A stretch of DNA of 64,000 nt from Myxococcales bacterium. Its GTDB lineage: Bacteria; Myxococcota; Myxococcia; Myxococcales; Myxococcaceae. A program made the translations under genes and the position numbers. Shown in pieces: positions 36,495-43,561 of the stretch (position 1 is the stretch's first letter; each line of letters begins with the position of its first letter). The stretch lies in contig JACPVI010000063.1 of assembly GCA_016191815.1 (NCBI GenBank), positions 1 through 64,000 on the forward strand. The letters are read 5' to 3'. A model generated the notes under the pieces. It was not told the origin of the DNA. It saw only the letters and a program-made list of their open reading frames with translations, and did no database searches.

Positions 36495-37659
36495 CCTCTT
36501 CGACCGCCTCCTGCGTGTAGCCGCGCTTGCGCATGAAGTCCTCGAACACCACCGCGTCCCCGTCGCGGGTGTAGCTGGCGACGTTATTGGGCCGGATCGT
36601 CGCCCTGCGCGGCGTCTTCGAGTCCGTGAACTTCACCAGGAAGCCCGCGCGCAGGATACGCGACATCTCCGGGATGGCGCGGCCCCGCCGCTTGAGGACG
36701 GAGAAGATGTCGCTCGCCTTGCGGATCTCCACCTCGCCCTCCGGGCCGCCCCAGTAGTAGTGAATCTCGACGAGCCGGATCCACTCCATGCCCTCGACGT
36801 CGCTGCACACGAGCGCGGCCTCGCCGAGCTTCTTGAGCGGCTCGAGCGTGTACTTGGCGGTGCCCGGGAACTGGCGGGCGTCCCCGAAGAAGTGCAGGCC
36901 GAACTTCTCCCGGTAGAGGGCGCAGATCTTCTTGTTCTCGGCGTTCAGGCACAGCTCGCCGAGGTGAGGGTCGTACTTCAGGACGTCGTACCGCTCGGGG
37001 CGGTAGTAGACGCTCGATGAGCCGCCGTCGTCGATGGCCCCCTCGCGCTTGCACGGGTCGCCGTGGCGCACGAGGAACCAGATGCCGTCCTCCTTCTCGT
37101 AGACGAAGACCTTGGAGTTTCGGCCGCGCTTCATCTCATCGAAGCGGTCGTCGAGCGCGGCCTCGATCGCGGCGAACGCCTTCGATGACGGTGTGCGGAA
37201 GGTCCAGTCCGCGCCCTTCTTTGCCTGGAAGTACTCGAACGAGCGCTTCGAGGTGAGGAAGTGCTCGGCGTGCTTCCGCTCGAGCAGGTCGGGGTCCTTG
37301 AGGCGCACCTGCACCGCCACGTCGGCCGGCGTCGGGTCTGGCCCGAGGTCGAGCCTGATCCGGTCCTTCGGCGGCTGGGCCGCGATCTCCTCTCGCAGGG
37401 CGTCCATGGCCTCTACGGTGGCCATCTCGTGGACAAAGTAGAGGTCATCGACAAGCCCCTTCGGCGTGTGCTCGTCGGGCGTCATGAGCACGCGCACGAT
37501 GCCCTCGTAGTCGAGCCCGCTTCCGTTGACGGGCGAGAGCGCCACGCCGCGGCCGCGGAAGTGGTCCCCGTGCCGCTCGAGCAGCGCGATGAGGTTGTGC
37601 TCCTGGATTGCCTTCAGCGCTTCCGGACTCGAAAATCTCCTCAACGTAAACGTGGCCAT
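36460..37659 (-). CDS. uncharacterised protein, first gene of an XRE/ImmA-linked pair
   Basis: 399 residues, soluble, with segments FTLRRFSSPEALKAIQEHNL, LLERHGDHFRGRGVALSPVN, MKRGRNSKVFVYEKEDGIWF, SSSVYYRPERYDVLKYDP and TPRRATIRPNNVASYTRDGD. The alternation of strands and helices suggests two or three domains, but I recognise none. ATG 37659 is followed downstream by the overlapping partner. A GTTT-CCT-AAAC site lies 118 bases upstream and matches one before the XRE gene, so the pair is probably under XRE/ImmA control. Confidence 0.65.
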   Translation of the reverse strand: MATFTLRRFSSPEALKAIQEHNLIALLERHGDHFRGRGVALSPVNGSGLDYEGIVRVLMTPDEHTPKGLVDDLYFVHEMATVEAMDALREEIAAQPPKDRIRLDLGPDPTPADVAVQVRLKDPDLLERKHAEHFLTSKRSFEYFQAKKGADWTFRTPSSKAFAAIEAALDDRFDEMKRGRNSKVFVYEKEDGIWFLVRHGDPCKREGAIDDGGSSSVYYRPERYDVLKYDPHLGELCLNAENKKICALYREKFGLHFFGDARQFPGTAKYTLEPLKKLGEAALVCSDVEGMEWIRLVEIHYYWGGPEGEVEIRKASDIFSVLKRRGRAIPEMSRILRAGFLVKFTDSKTPRRATIRPNNVASYTRDGDAVVFEDFMRKRGYTQEAVEEDARVQAAVASA

Positions 37660-37776
37660 GCTGGCTCCTTCGTCTCCACGACAAGTTTCACCCCGACGAC
37701 CGTGCCGTGGAATCCCATGGCGACGAGGCCCTGCGCTCTTCTACTCTGTGGGTCTGATCCTCTTTCTCTCCACACC

Positions 37777-37787
37777 GTTTCCTAAAC
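37777..37787. promoter_or_regulatory. XRE operator-like site before the unknown gene pair
   Basis: GTTTCCTAAAC is a palindrome (GTTT/AAAC arms) set in ACCGTTTCCTAAACCGT. Nearly the same sequence (ACCGTTTAGGCAAC on the minus strand) occurs before the XRE gene at 38888-38898. It lies between the ImmA stop (37820) and the start of the pair (37659). Confidence 0.55.
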
Positions 37788-37819
37788 CGTGAACGCCGAG
37801 GGCGAAAAAAACCCGGGCC

Positions 37820-38518
37820 TCACAGCAGCGTCCCGCTCACCTCCGACTTGTCGCGCACCAGCTTCAGGTCCACCAGACGCCGGCGCATCGCCTCGTTCGA
37901 GACGTTCGAGAAGTTCCCCTGGGTGATCATCGACGACGCCAGCCCCCGCAAGCGGTCATCCTTCTCGTCGGCCTCGAACTTCTTCCGGAGCCCATCCCAC
38001 ACCGGGGACTCACCGCCGCACAGCGCGCGCATGGTGGCGATTACGTCCGAGGCCGGCATGAGCACGCGCGCCGCGAACTGGTTGGCCTGCCACTCGGCTG
38101 GGGCCTGGCGCTGGCTCGAACGGCACACCACGGCCGGTTCGGCCGCCTTCGCGCCCGGCCCCTCGGCGAAGAGCGGCCTCGTCACCTTGTCTGCCTCGTA
38201 GAGCGGGCGATGAAGCACCCAGTGGCCAACCTCGTGGGCGAGCGTGAACGAGAACCGTCCTTCTTGGCCCTCGAGCGACTCGTCGACGCAGACGCGCTTC
38301 TCGTCGAACCAGGTGGCGCCGAGCACGTCCGGGACGCCGAGTTTTTCCTGGAGATTGACGACCGCGAACTCGAGCTGTAGGTGGCCCTCGACGATGTCGT
38401 CGATGTCGATGGGCGGCCTGGGGATGGCGCCTTTCCACTTGGAGTACTTCCGCAGGAGCTCGGCCGCGGCGCTGTCGAGCTCCTGCGGCTTGAGGAAGGG
38501 CACGTTCAGCTTGAGCAT
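37820..38518 (-). CDS. ImmA/IrrE-family metallopeptidase
   Basis: 232 residues with the gluzincin motif FTLAHEVGHWVLHRPL and a downstream Glu in EWQANQFAARVLMP. In ICEBs1-type elements ImmA cleaves its partner XRE repressor to induce the element. The ATG shares bases with the stop of the XRE gene, so repressor and protease are one unit. The C-terminal 60 residues (SSMITQGNFSNVSNEAMRRR) look like the usual regulatory helix bundle. Confidence 0.85.
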   Translation of the reverse strand: MLKLNVPFLKPQELDSAAAELLRKYSKWKGAIPRPPIDIDDIVEGHLQLEFAVVNLQEKLGVPDVLGATWFDEKRVCVDESLEGQEGRFSFTLAHEVGHWVLHRPLYEADKVTRPLFAEGPGAKAAEPAVVCRSSQRQAPAEWQANQFAARVLMPASDVIATMRALCGGESPVWDGLRKKFEADEKDDRLRGLASSMITQGNFSNVSNEAMRRRLVDLKLVRDKSEVSGTLL

Positions 38519-38865
38519 CAGCGCCCGTCCTTCTTCTTCGACTCGAGCAGCTGGCGCAGTTCGTCGCCGGTCACGTTATGCTTGCGGGCCGTGCGCAAGA
38601 ACTCCGGCATCGTGGGGTCCCCGGTGATGACCTTCTTCACGTCCTGCGGGATGCGCCCCGCAAGCGTCATCAGGATGTCGGAGTCGTCGCCGAGCACCTT
38701 GGCCAGCGCGCGGATCTTCTCCTCGTCCGGTGGGCTCTTCTCGTCGTTGCTCTCGATGCGCGAGAGGAAGCTGGCCGACATGCCCGCCTTCTCCGCGGTC
38801 TCGCGCAGCCCCAGCTTGCGCTCCTTGCGCAAACGCCTGATGCGTTCTCCGAGTCTCTCGCCCAT
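38518..38865 (-). CDS. XRE-family repressor paired with ImmA
   Basis: 115 residues. The HTH is IRRLRKERKLGLRETAEKAG, then MSASFLSRIESNDEKSPPDE, followed by a helical linker and a C-terminal tail likely to be the ImmA target. A consensus promoter lies upstream on the minus strand: TTGACA (38923-38928), 17 bases, TTTTAC (38900-38905). An operator-like palindrome overlaps the start region at 38888-38898, so it should repress itself. It is the best candidate for the lysogeny switch of this element. Confidence 0.83.
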   Translation of the reverse strand: MGERLGERIRRLRKERKLGLRETAEKAGMSASFLSRIESNDEKSPPDEEKIRALAKVLGDDSDILMTLAGRIPQDVKKVITGDPTMPEFLRTARKHNVTGDELRQLLESKKKDGR

Positions 38866-38887
38866 GTCCTGGTGGTTCCCTCTCCTT

Positions 38888-38928
38888 GTTGCCTAAACGG
38901 TAAAACACGGGAGAGATGAGCCTGTCAA
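38888..38928 (-). promoter_or_regulatory. XRE/ImmA promoter and operator
   Basis: Minus strand: -35 TTGACA (38923-38928), 17-base spacer, -10 TTTTAC (38900-38905), then GTTTAGGCAAC (38888-38898), the same operator class as at 37777-37787. The operator is just downstream of the -10, where a repressor would block initiation. Confidence 0.6.
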
Positions 38929-38988
38929 GAGGCTGACGAAATCGGCAGGCGCCGCATTGACTTCGGCGTCGCGATGGCGCGCCGGCCA

Positions 38989-39017
38989 TGTCCCAGTTCG
39001 AGGGCGAGGCTGCGTTT
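38989..39017 (+). promoter_or_regulatory. phage-type promoter D (recombinase operon)
   Basis: On the plus strand: TGTCCC (38989-38994), 17 bases, GCGTTT (39012-39017), 28 bases before the GTG at 39045. Sequence between is AGTTCGAGGGCGAGGCT, nearly the same as in copy B. It is the only copy facing right and would drive the DUF2924 and serine recombinase genes. Confidence 0.68.
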
Positions 39018-39044
39018 CTTCTCCGAACCCACCGGAGAGCAAGC

Positions 39045-39320
39045 GTGGCCACGACGAACGACGAGAGCAGGCGCGAGCGAGGGACGGAAGCCGATGCTCG
39101 CGCCCGGGCAGCGGTCGCCCGCGCCGAGCTCGTCGACATCCTCTCCGGCGCCGTCTTCACGCTGCTTCTCGAGGGCCGCGTCGCCGGCGCGGGAAGCTCT
39201 CCGGCTGAGAGGGCCCAAGAGGCGCCCAGCTCGGACTCGCCTTGCCTTGTTCACCAGAGACCGCCCTCATGTCCTCGGACGGCGGCACCTACCAGCCGCC
39301 CCAAGGAGGCAGCGAAATGA
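39045..39320 (+). CDS. small protein opening the recombinase operon
   Basis: 91 residues from GTG 39045 (GGAGAG ribosome site). An Ala/Arg-rich helix (ARARAAVARAELVDILSGAV FTLLLEG, in two parts) is followed by a low-complexity tail. Its stop overlaps the ATG of the DUF2924 gene. The helix around VDILSGAVFTLLL recalls the small protein commonly found just before DUF2924/recombinase pairs; function unknown. Confidence 0.55.
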   Translation: MATTNDESRRERGTEADARARAAVARAELVDILSGAVFTLLLEGRVAGAGSSPAERAQEAPSSDSPCLVHQRPPSCPRTAAPTSRPKEAAK

Positions 39321-39871
39321 GCGGCAAGAGGGCATTGGCGTCGAGCGCGGAACGCGCGGCGGTGGCCAGCACGGCACTCCAGCTCGCGGCGCTCGAAAAG
39401 ATGAGCGTGGGCGAGCTCGCGGAGAAGTACCGCGAGGTGTTCGGCGAGCCGACGCGCACCAGGAACAAGGAGTACCTGCGCAAGCGCATCGCCTGGCGCA
39501 TCCAGGAACTGACCGAGGGCGGGCTCTCCACGCGCGCGCTCAAGCGCATCGAGCAGCTCGCCCCGGAAGCGCCCGTGCGCTGGCGGCAGCCGGTTGCGCG
39601 GAAGGACGGCGCCGGCGGCAAGGTCGTCCCCATCACGCGCCCCGCGCGCGATCCGCGCCTTCCGCCAGCGGGGACGGTCATCACGCGCCTCCACGACGGC
39701 GTCGAGCACAAGGTCACCATCCTCGATGACGGGTTCGAGTACGGGGGCGAGCGCCACCGGTCGCTCTCGAAGGTGGCCCGCCTCATCACGGGCACCCCGT
39801 GGAACGGGTTCCTCTTCTTCTTCGGTCGCGCCAACGGCACCCGGCCCCAGGCCGAGGAAGGTGCCGCATGA
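39317..39871 (+). CDS. DUF2924 family protein
   Basis: 184 residues: LAALEKMSVGELAEKYREVF, GEPTRTRNKEYLRKRIAWRI, then PPAGTVITRLHDGVEHKVTI, LDDGFEYGGERHRSLSKVAR and LITGTPWNGFLFF. This matches the DUF2924 family, which I know chiefly as the constant upstream partner of large serine recombinases; it may help site recognition or direction. ATG 39317 follows AAGGAGG. The stop overlaps the recombinase ATG. Confidence 0.85.
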   Translation: MSGKRALASSAERAAVASTALQLAALEKMSVGELAEKYREVFGEPTRTRNKEYLRKRIAWRIQELTEGGLSTRALKRIEQLAPEAPVRWRQPVARKDGAGGKVVPITRPARDPRLPPAGTVITRLHDGVEHKVTILDDGFEYGGERHRSLSKVARLITGTPWNGFLFFFGRANGTRPQAEEGAA

Positions 39872-41454
39872 AGCGGGCGAAGAACGGCGGTCAGAAGGCC
39901 GCGCCTGAGGTGAAGCGGTGCGCGGTCTACACGCGAAAGTCGACGTCGCAGGGCCTCGAGCAGGAGTTCAACAGCCTCGACGCGCAACGCGAGGCCTGCG
40001 TCGGCTACATCCAGCGGCAACCGGGCTGGACGCTCGTGGACGAGCACTACGACGACGGCGGCTTCACCGGCGCGAACATCGAGCGGCCGGCCTTCCAGCG
40101 CCTCCTGGCCGACGCCGAGGCGGGGAAGATCGACGTGGTGGTCGTCTACAAGGTCGACCGGCTGAGCCGCTCGCTCCTCGACTTCGCCAAGGTCATGGAG
40201 CGGTTCAACGCCGCGGACGCGTCGTTCGTCTCGGTGACCCAGAACTTCTCGACCGCCGACGCGATGGGGCGGCTCACGCTCAACATGTTGATGAGCTTCG
40301 CCGAATTCGAGAGGTCCATGATCGCCGAGCGCACGCGGGACAAGATCACGATGGCGCGCCGGAGGGGGAAGTGGACCGGCGGTCCCGTCCCGCTCGGCTA
40401 CAAGGTCGAAGAGAAGCACCTCGTGGTGGACGAGCTCGAGGCGGTGCTCGTGCGCGAGATTTTCGCGGTCTACCTCGAGCAGCGCTCGGCCCTGGCGGTC
40501 GCGCGCATCCTCAACGAGCGTCATCGCTCGACGAAGCGCCACCGCGCCGCCAACGGCAACCTCCGCGAGTCGCGGGGCTGGAACAAGGCCGACGTGCTGC
40601 GCGTCCTCAAGAACCCCGTCTACGCGGGCTACATGCCCTGCGGGGGCGAGCTGCACGAGGCCGAGCACGCGCCGCTCATTCCCCGGGAGACCTTCACGCG
40701 GGCGACGACCCTCCTCGAGGAGGCGACGCTCTCGAAGGAGGACCATGGCCGGAACCCGGACTACCTGCTTCGCGGGCTGCTCCGGTGCGCGTGCTGCGGC
40801 GCGGGATTCACGCCGGCGTCCACCCGGAAGGGCCGAAGGGAGTTTCGGTACTACCGCTGCATCACGAGGGACAAGGAAGGGAAGGACGCCTGCCCGTCGC
40901 GCCCGCTCTCGGCCGGCGCCATCGAGGACTACGTGCTCGAGCGGCTGCGCGCGGAGGCCGCCGATGGCTCGCTCGCCACCGAGGTCGTCACGGGCGTGAA
41001 GCAGCGGGTCGCCGCCCGGCGGAAGGACATCTTGACGGAGCGCCAGAAGCTGCCGCCGGAGATCGCCTCCCTCTCGGACGAGGGCAAGCGCCTCGTCGAG
41101 ACCATCGCCAGCGTGAACGGCGCCGGGCGCCGGCTGCTTGACGAGCGCCTGCAGGAGGTCGGCGAGCAGCTCGCGCGGTGCGAGGCGCGCCTGGCGACGG
41201 CTGAGCGCGAGCTCGCGAACCTCGACGCTCTGGAGGTCGAGGTCACCTGGGTCGCGCAGTGCCTCGCGGACTTCGACAAGGTCTGGGACGTGCTGACGCC
41301 CGAGAACCGGGGCCGCGTCCTTCGCACCATGGTTGAGCGCGTCGAGGTGAACGAGCCCGCCAACCAGGTGAGCGTGTTCGTCACCGACCTCACCGCCGGG
41401 CTGCCCGGCGAGACGCCGACATCCGAACCCAAGCAGCAGGAGGCCCGGCCATGA
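39868..41454 (+). CDS. large serine recombinase
   Basis: 528 residues. The resolvase domain has catalytic Ser25 in VYTRKSTSQGLEQEFNSL, then VVVYKVDRLSRSLLDFAKVM and SFAEFERSMIAERTRDKI. Next come the recombinase domain (LAVARILNERHRSTKRH, VLRVLKNPVYAGYMP), a zinc ribbon (CACCGAGFTPAS...YRCITRDKEGKDACPSR) and a coiled coil (about 390-480). It integrates or excises the element between att sites. It is read from promoter D and coupled to DUF2924 before and an HTH gene after. The att sites could not be identified by eye. Confidence 0.9.
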   Translation: MKRAKNGGQKAAPEVKRCAVYTRKSTSQGLEQEFNSLDAQREACVGYIQRQPGWTLVDEHYDDGGFTGANIERPAFQRLLADAEAGKIDVVVVYKVDRLSRSLLDFAKVMERFNAADASFVSVTQNFSTADAMGRLTLNMLMSFAEFERSMIAERTRDKITMARRRGKWTGGPVPLGYKVEEKHLVVDELEAVLVREIFAVYLEQRSALAVARILNERHRSTKRHRAANGNLRESRGWNKADVLRVLKNPVYAGYMPCGGELHEAEHAPLIPRETFTRATTLLEEATLSKEDHGRNPDYLLRGLLRCACCGAGFTPASTRKGRREFRYYRCITRDKEGKDACPSRPLSAGAIEDYVLERLRAEAADGSLATEVVTGVKQRVAARRKDILTERQKLPPEIASLSDEGKRLVETIASVNGAGRRLLDERLQEVGEQLARCEARLATAERELANLDALEVEVTWVAQCLADFDKVWDVLTPENRGRVLRTMVERVEVNEPANQVSVFVTDLTAGLPGETPTSEPKQQEARP

Positions 41455-41876
41455 CCACGACCGCCAAGGTGTTCACCGGCGCCCTGCACCGCATGCAGCG
41501 CGGGCACGAGCAACGCTTCGTCGCCGAGCCGCCTCCGGGCCCCGTGCGCCGCCCCGCCCGTGTCGCCGTGATGCTCGCGCTCGCGCACAAGATCCAGGAG
41601 GCCATCGCGCGGGGCAAGGTGCGCGATCAGGCCGACGTCGCGCGCAGGCTCGGCTTCACGCGCGCGCGGCTGACCCACCTCCTCGACCTGCTGCTGCTCG
41701 CGCCCGACGTGCAGGAGAGCGTGCTGTTCCTCGAAGCGGTGGACGGCGTCCAGCCGATCAGCGAGCGCGCCCTTCGAGCGGTGGCGCACCTCCGGAGCTG
41801 GGAACAGCAGCGGACCGCCGCGGATGCCCTACAAGGCGAGAACGTCGATGGGCTTCGTGGCCACCGCGTCCCATGA
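41451..41876 (+). CDS. KorB/ParB-type HTH protein following the recombinase, 3' end replaced
   Basis: 141 residues. The HTH part is LALAHKIQEAIARGKVRDQA, DVARRLGFTRARLTHLLDLL and LLAPDVQESVLFLE, the ParB/KorB style seen after DUF2924/recombinase pairs. The last 16 codons are antisense to the HAD gene, so the natural C-terminus was probably lost when that cassette entered. A related gene lies at 55482 and a fragment of another at 43118. It probably regulates or assists the recombinase. Confidence 0.72.
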   Translation: MTTTAKVFTGALHRMQRGHEQRFVAEPPPGPVRRPARVAVMLALAHKIQEAIARGKVRDQADVARRLGFTRARLTHLLDLLLLAPDVQESVLFLEAVDGVQPISERALRAVAHLRSWEQQRTAADALQGENVDGLRGHRVP

Positions 41877-42308
41877 GCCCGAATTAAGGACCGGCGACCA
41901 GCCCGCACCAACCGCGCGGACGCCGGCCGCCTGGTACGCGCGCAGGTCTATCTCCGCATCGCCAACGCCGACGACTTCCTCCGGGCGGAGCGACAGCCTC
42001 TTCAGGGCAAGCGCAACGGGCGCTGGGTTCGGCTTCGGCGGGGCGTCGTGATAGGCGATGCAGACCCCGCCCTTGAACCCGTGGTGCGCGACCACCTTGT
42101 TGGCGTAGTAGGACACCGAGGTCGTCACGATGGCCCACGGGAGCTCGCGCACACCAAGCTCGCGCATCAGCTCGTCGATCCCCTCGAAGAGCCGCGTTTC
42201 GTGAAGACGCGCTACCGCTTCCTTCCAGCGCCTGGCCTCGCGGAGAGCGCGCAGGATCGCCGTGTCCACCAGGGTATCGTCGAGATCGAAGACCACTCCC
42301 TTCAACAA
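41829..42308 (-). CDS. HAD-family hydrolase
   Basis: 159 residues with all HAD motifs: VFDLDDTLVDT, WAIVTTSVSYYA, KPNPAPVAL and GVGDAEIDLRAYQAAG. There is no large cap. The start is TTG 42308, with nothing better nearby. It lies 48 bases after the phosphoribosyltransferase gene. The pair repeats the HAD + PRT combination that is fused in the gene at 5867-7099. Its 3' end overlaps the truncated HTH gene on the other strand. Confidence 0.82.
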   Translation of the reverse strand: MLKGVVFDLDDTLVDTAILRALREARRWKEAVARLHETRLFEGIDELMRELGVRELPWAIVTTSVSYYANKVVAHHGFKGGVCIAYHDAPPKPNPAPVALALKRLSLRPEEVVGVGDAEIDLRAYQAAGVRAVGAGWSPVLNSGSWDAVATKPIDVLAL

Positions 42309-42356
42309 GACGCGCTCCTCAACGACGGCGGCGCCGCCACGTGGGCGGTGGCAGGT

Positions 42357-43064
42357 CTACTTCCAGTTCACGAACTCGATGTCCTCGGACGGTCGCCACG
42401 CCCGCTCTTTCTGGCCTTCGAGCCACACGATCAGGCTTTTCGCCGATACGACGTCCTGCCCACCGTAGTCGGCGCCGACCGTGTGGGTCGCCGTCATGAC
42501 CCGAACCTCAGGGGTGAAACCGCCACGCCGGAGCGCGACCATGGCTCCCATCACGTTGGTTCCCGACGACACGACGTCGTCGAGGATAGTGATCGCACAG
42601 CCCTTGGGGACCATCTTCAGGTCTACGCTCAGCGAGGTCGCGTGCGTCTCGACGGAGGCGCGCTTGTCGGCGGAGACCGCGTGGGACTTCTGCACGGCGC
42701 TGTTGCGCACCAAGACGGGGCCGGCGCCCGCCACGACCTTGGCCTCGGCCCAGCGCATCGCTACGTCGAACATCGGCCAGGCCCCGCGAGAGGGCGGAGT
42801 AGGAGTCACGGCCGACGATGGCATCGGGACCACGAACACATCCTTGCCGAGGAACTCGCTCGGGACGTGCTTTCCCATCGCGTCACGGACCAGGTCGGCG
42901 AACCACTCCGTCGCGTCTTGATGCTTGCCCGTTCCGTCGGTGACCTGCCTCCCGTCCTTCAAGGCGTACAACAGCCCCTGAAGGCGTTTCTGCTTCTCGG
43001 ACTTCGCGTTCGCCTTCGTGAAGTAGGGGAACATCGAGAACGCGTCCAACGTCTGCCTGCTCAT
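42357..43064 (-). CDS. phosphoribosyltransferase-fold protein
   Basis: 235 residues. The PRPP-binding loop is CAITILDDVVSSGTNVMGAM. Upstream are FVVPMPSSAV, as in ComF-type proteins that read a promoter of nucleotide salvage folds, and SVETHATSLSVDLKMVPKG. The N-terminal 100 residues (LQGLLYALKDGRQVTDGTG) are specific to this group. The ATG has GGGAGGC upstream. Paired with the HAD gene it resembles a split version of the left-hand HAD-PRT protein. The substrate is unknown. Confidence 0.75.
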   Translation of the reverse strand: MSRQTLDAFSMFPYFTKANAKSEKQKRLQGLLYALKDGRQVTDGTGKHQDATEWFADLVRDAMGKHVPSEFLGKDVFVVPMPSSAVTPTPPSRGAWPMFDVAMRWAEAKVVAGAGPVLVRNSAVQKSHAVSADKRASVETHATSLSVDLKMVPKGCAITILDDVVSSGTNVMGAMVALRRGGFTPEVRVMTATHTVGADYGGQDVVSAKSLIVWLEGQKERAWRPSEDIEFVNWK

Positions 43065-43117
43065 GTCGCTCGCCTCCCGGTCATCCCGGTCTTGATGCTG
43101 TTCGGGCGCCGCCTCGC

Positions 43118-43191
43118 CGCTCTTCCTCGACGCCTCGGATGGGGTTCTGCCGATCAGCGAGCGCGCGCTTGCGTCGGTGGCACACGCGGGG
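43118..43191 (+). pseudogene. fragment of a recombinase-associated HTH gene
   Basis: The plus strand encodes LFLDASDGVLPISERALASV AH, matching VLFLEAVDGVQPISERALRAV AH of the gene at 41451, with 17 identical bases in a row in the middle. There is no upstream HTH part. With the copy at 41720-41790 it brackets the HAD/PRT cassette, so it is a scar of an earlier, related element. Confidence 0.65.
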
Positions 43192-43255
43192 AAAGTCGGG
43201 GGGCATAGATGCCTCTTGGAACGATCGCCGCTGTACCTGAGGCCGCGCCATTGGA

Positions 43256-43283
43256 TTGAAAGCCTGTCGCCCTTTGGTATAGT
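43256..43283 (+). promoter_or_regulatory. promoter of the DUF499 defence operon
   Basis: -35 TTGAAA (43256-43261), 16-base spacer, -10 TATAGT (43278-43283). It is directly followed by an inverted repeat and the HTH gene at 43331. This is a good housekeeping-type promoter in otherwise GC-rich DNA. Confidence 0.7.
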
Positions 43284-43289
43284 CTAGCG

Positions 43290-43314
43290 ACTCTTGGCAA
43301 CGCCTGGCAAGAGT
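43290..43314. promoter_or_regulatory. operator downstream of the defence promoter
   Basis: ACTCTTGGCA (43290-43299) and TGGCAAGAGT (43305-43314) are inverted with one mismatch around a 5-base centre. The site sits at the expected transcription start, ideal for repression, perhaps by the HTH product encoded next. Confidence 0.6.
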
Positions 43315-43330
43315 TGGAGCCGACGCCACC

Positions 43331-43561
43331 ATGCCCGACGAAATCCTGACCCTACCCGAAGTCGCCCAGCTCCTGAAGGTGGCGGAGAAGACCGTCTACA
43401 CGATGGCCCAGAATGCGGAGATCCCGGCATTCAAGGTCCGTGGCCAGTGGCGCTTCAAGCGAACGGACATCGATCGGTGGATCGAAGAACGCAAGGCGGC
43501 CTCGCGTGACGACGAAGGGGGCAGCGATGAGAAGGGCCCGACGTCGAAGAGGCCGCGATGA
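43331..43561 (+). CDS. excisionase/MerR-type HTH protein, first gene of the defence operon
   Basis: 76 residues: DEILTLPEVAQLLKVAEKTV, YTMAQNAEIPAFKVRGQWRF and KRTDIDRWIEERKAA form a winged helix of the excisionase (HTH_17) family. Such small proteins head several defence operons and act as autorepressors. The tail is acidic and variable. Its stop overlaps the helicase ATG (ATGA). The palindrome at 43290-43314 is the likely binding site. Confidence 0.82.
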   Translation: MPDEILTLPEVAQLLKVAEKTVYTMAQNAEIPAFKVRGQWRFKRTDIDRWIEERKAASRDDEGGSDEKGPTSKRPR

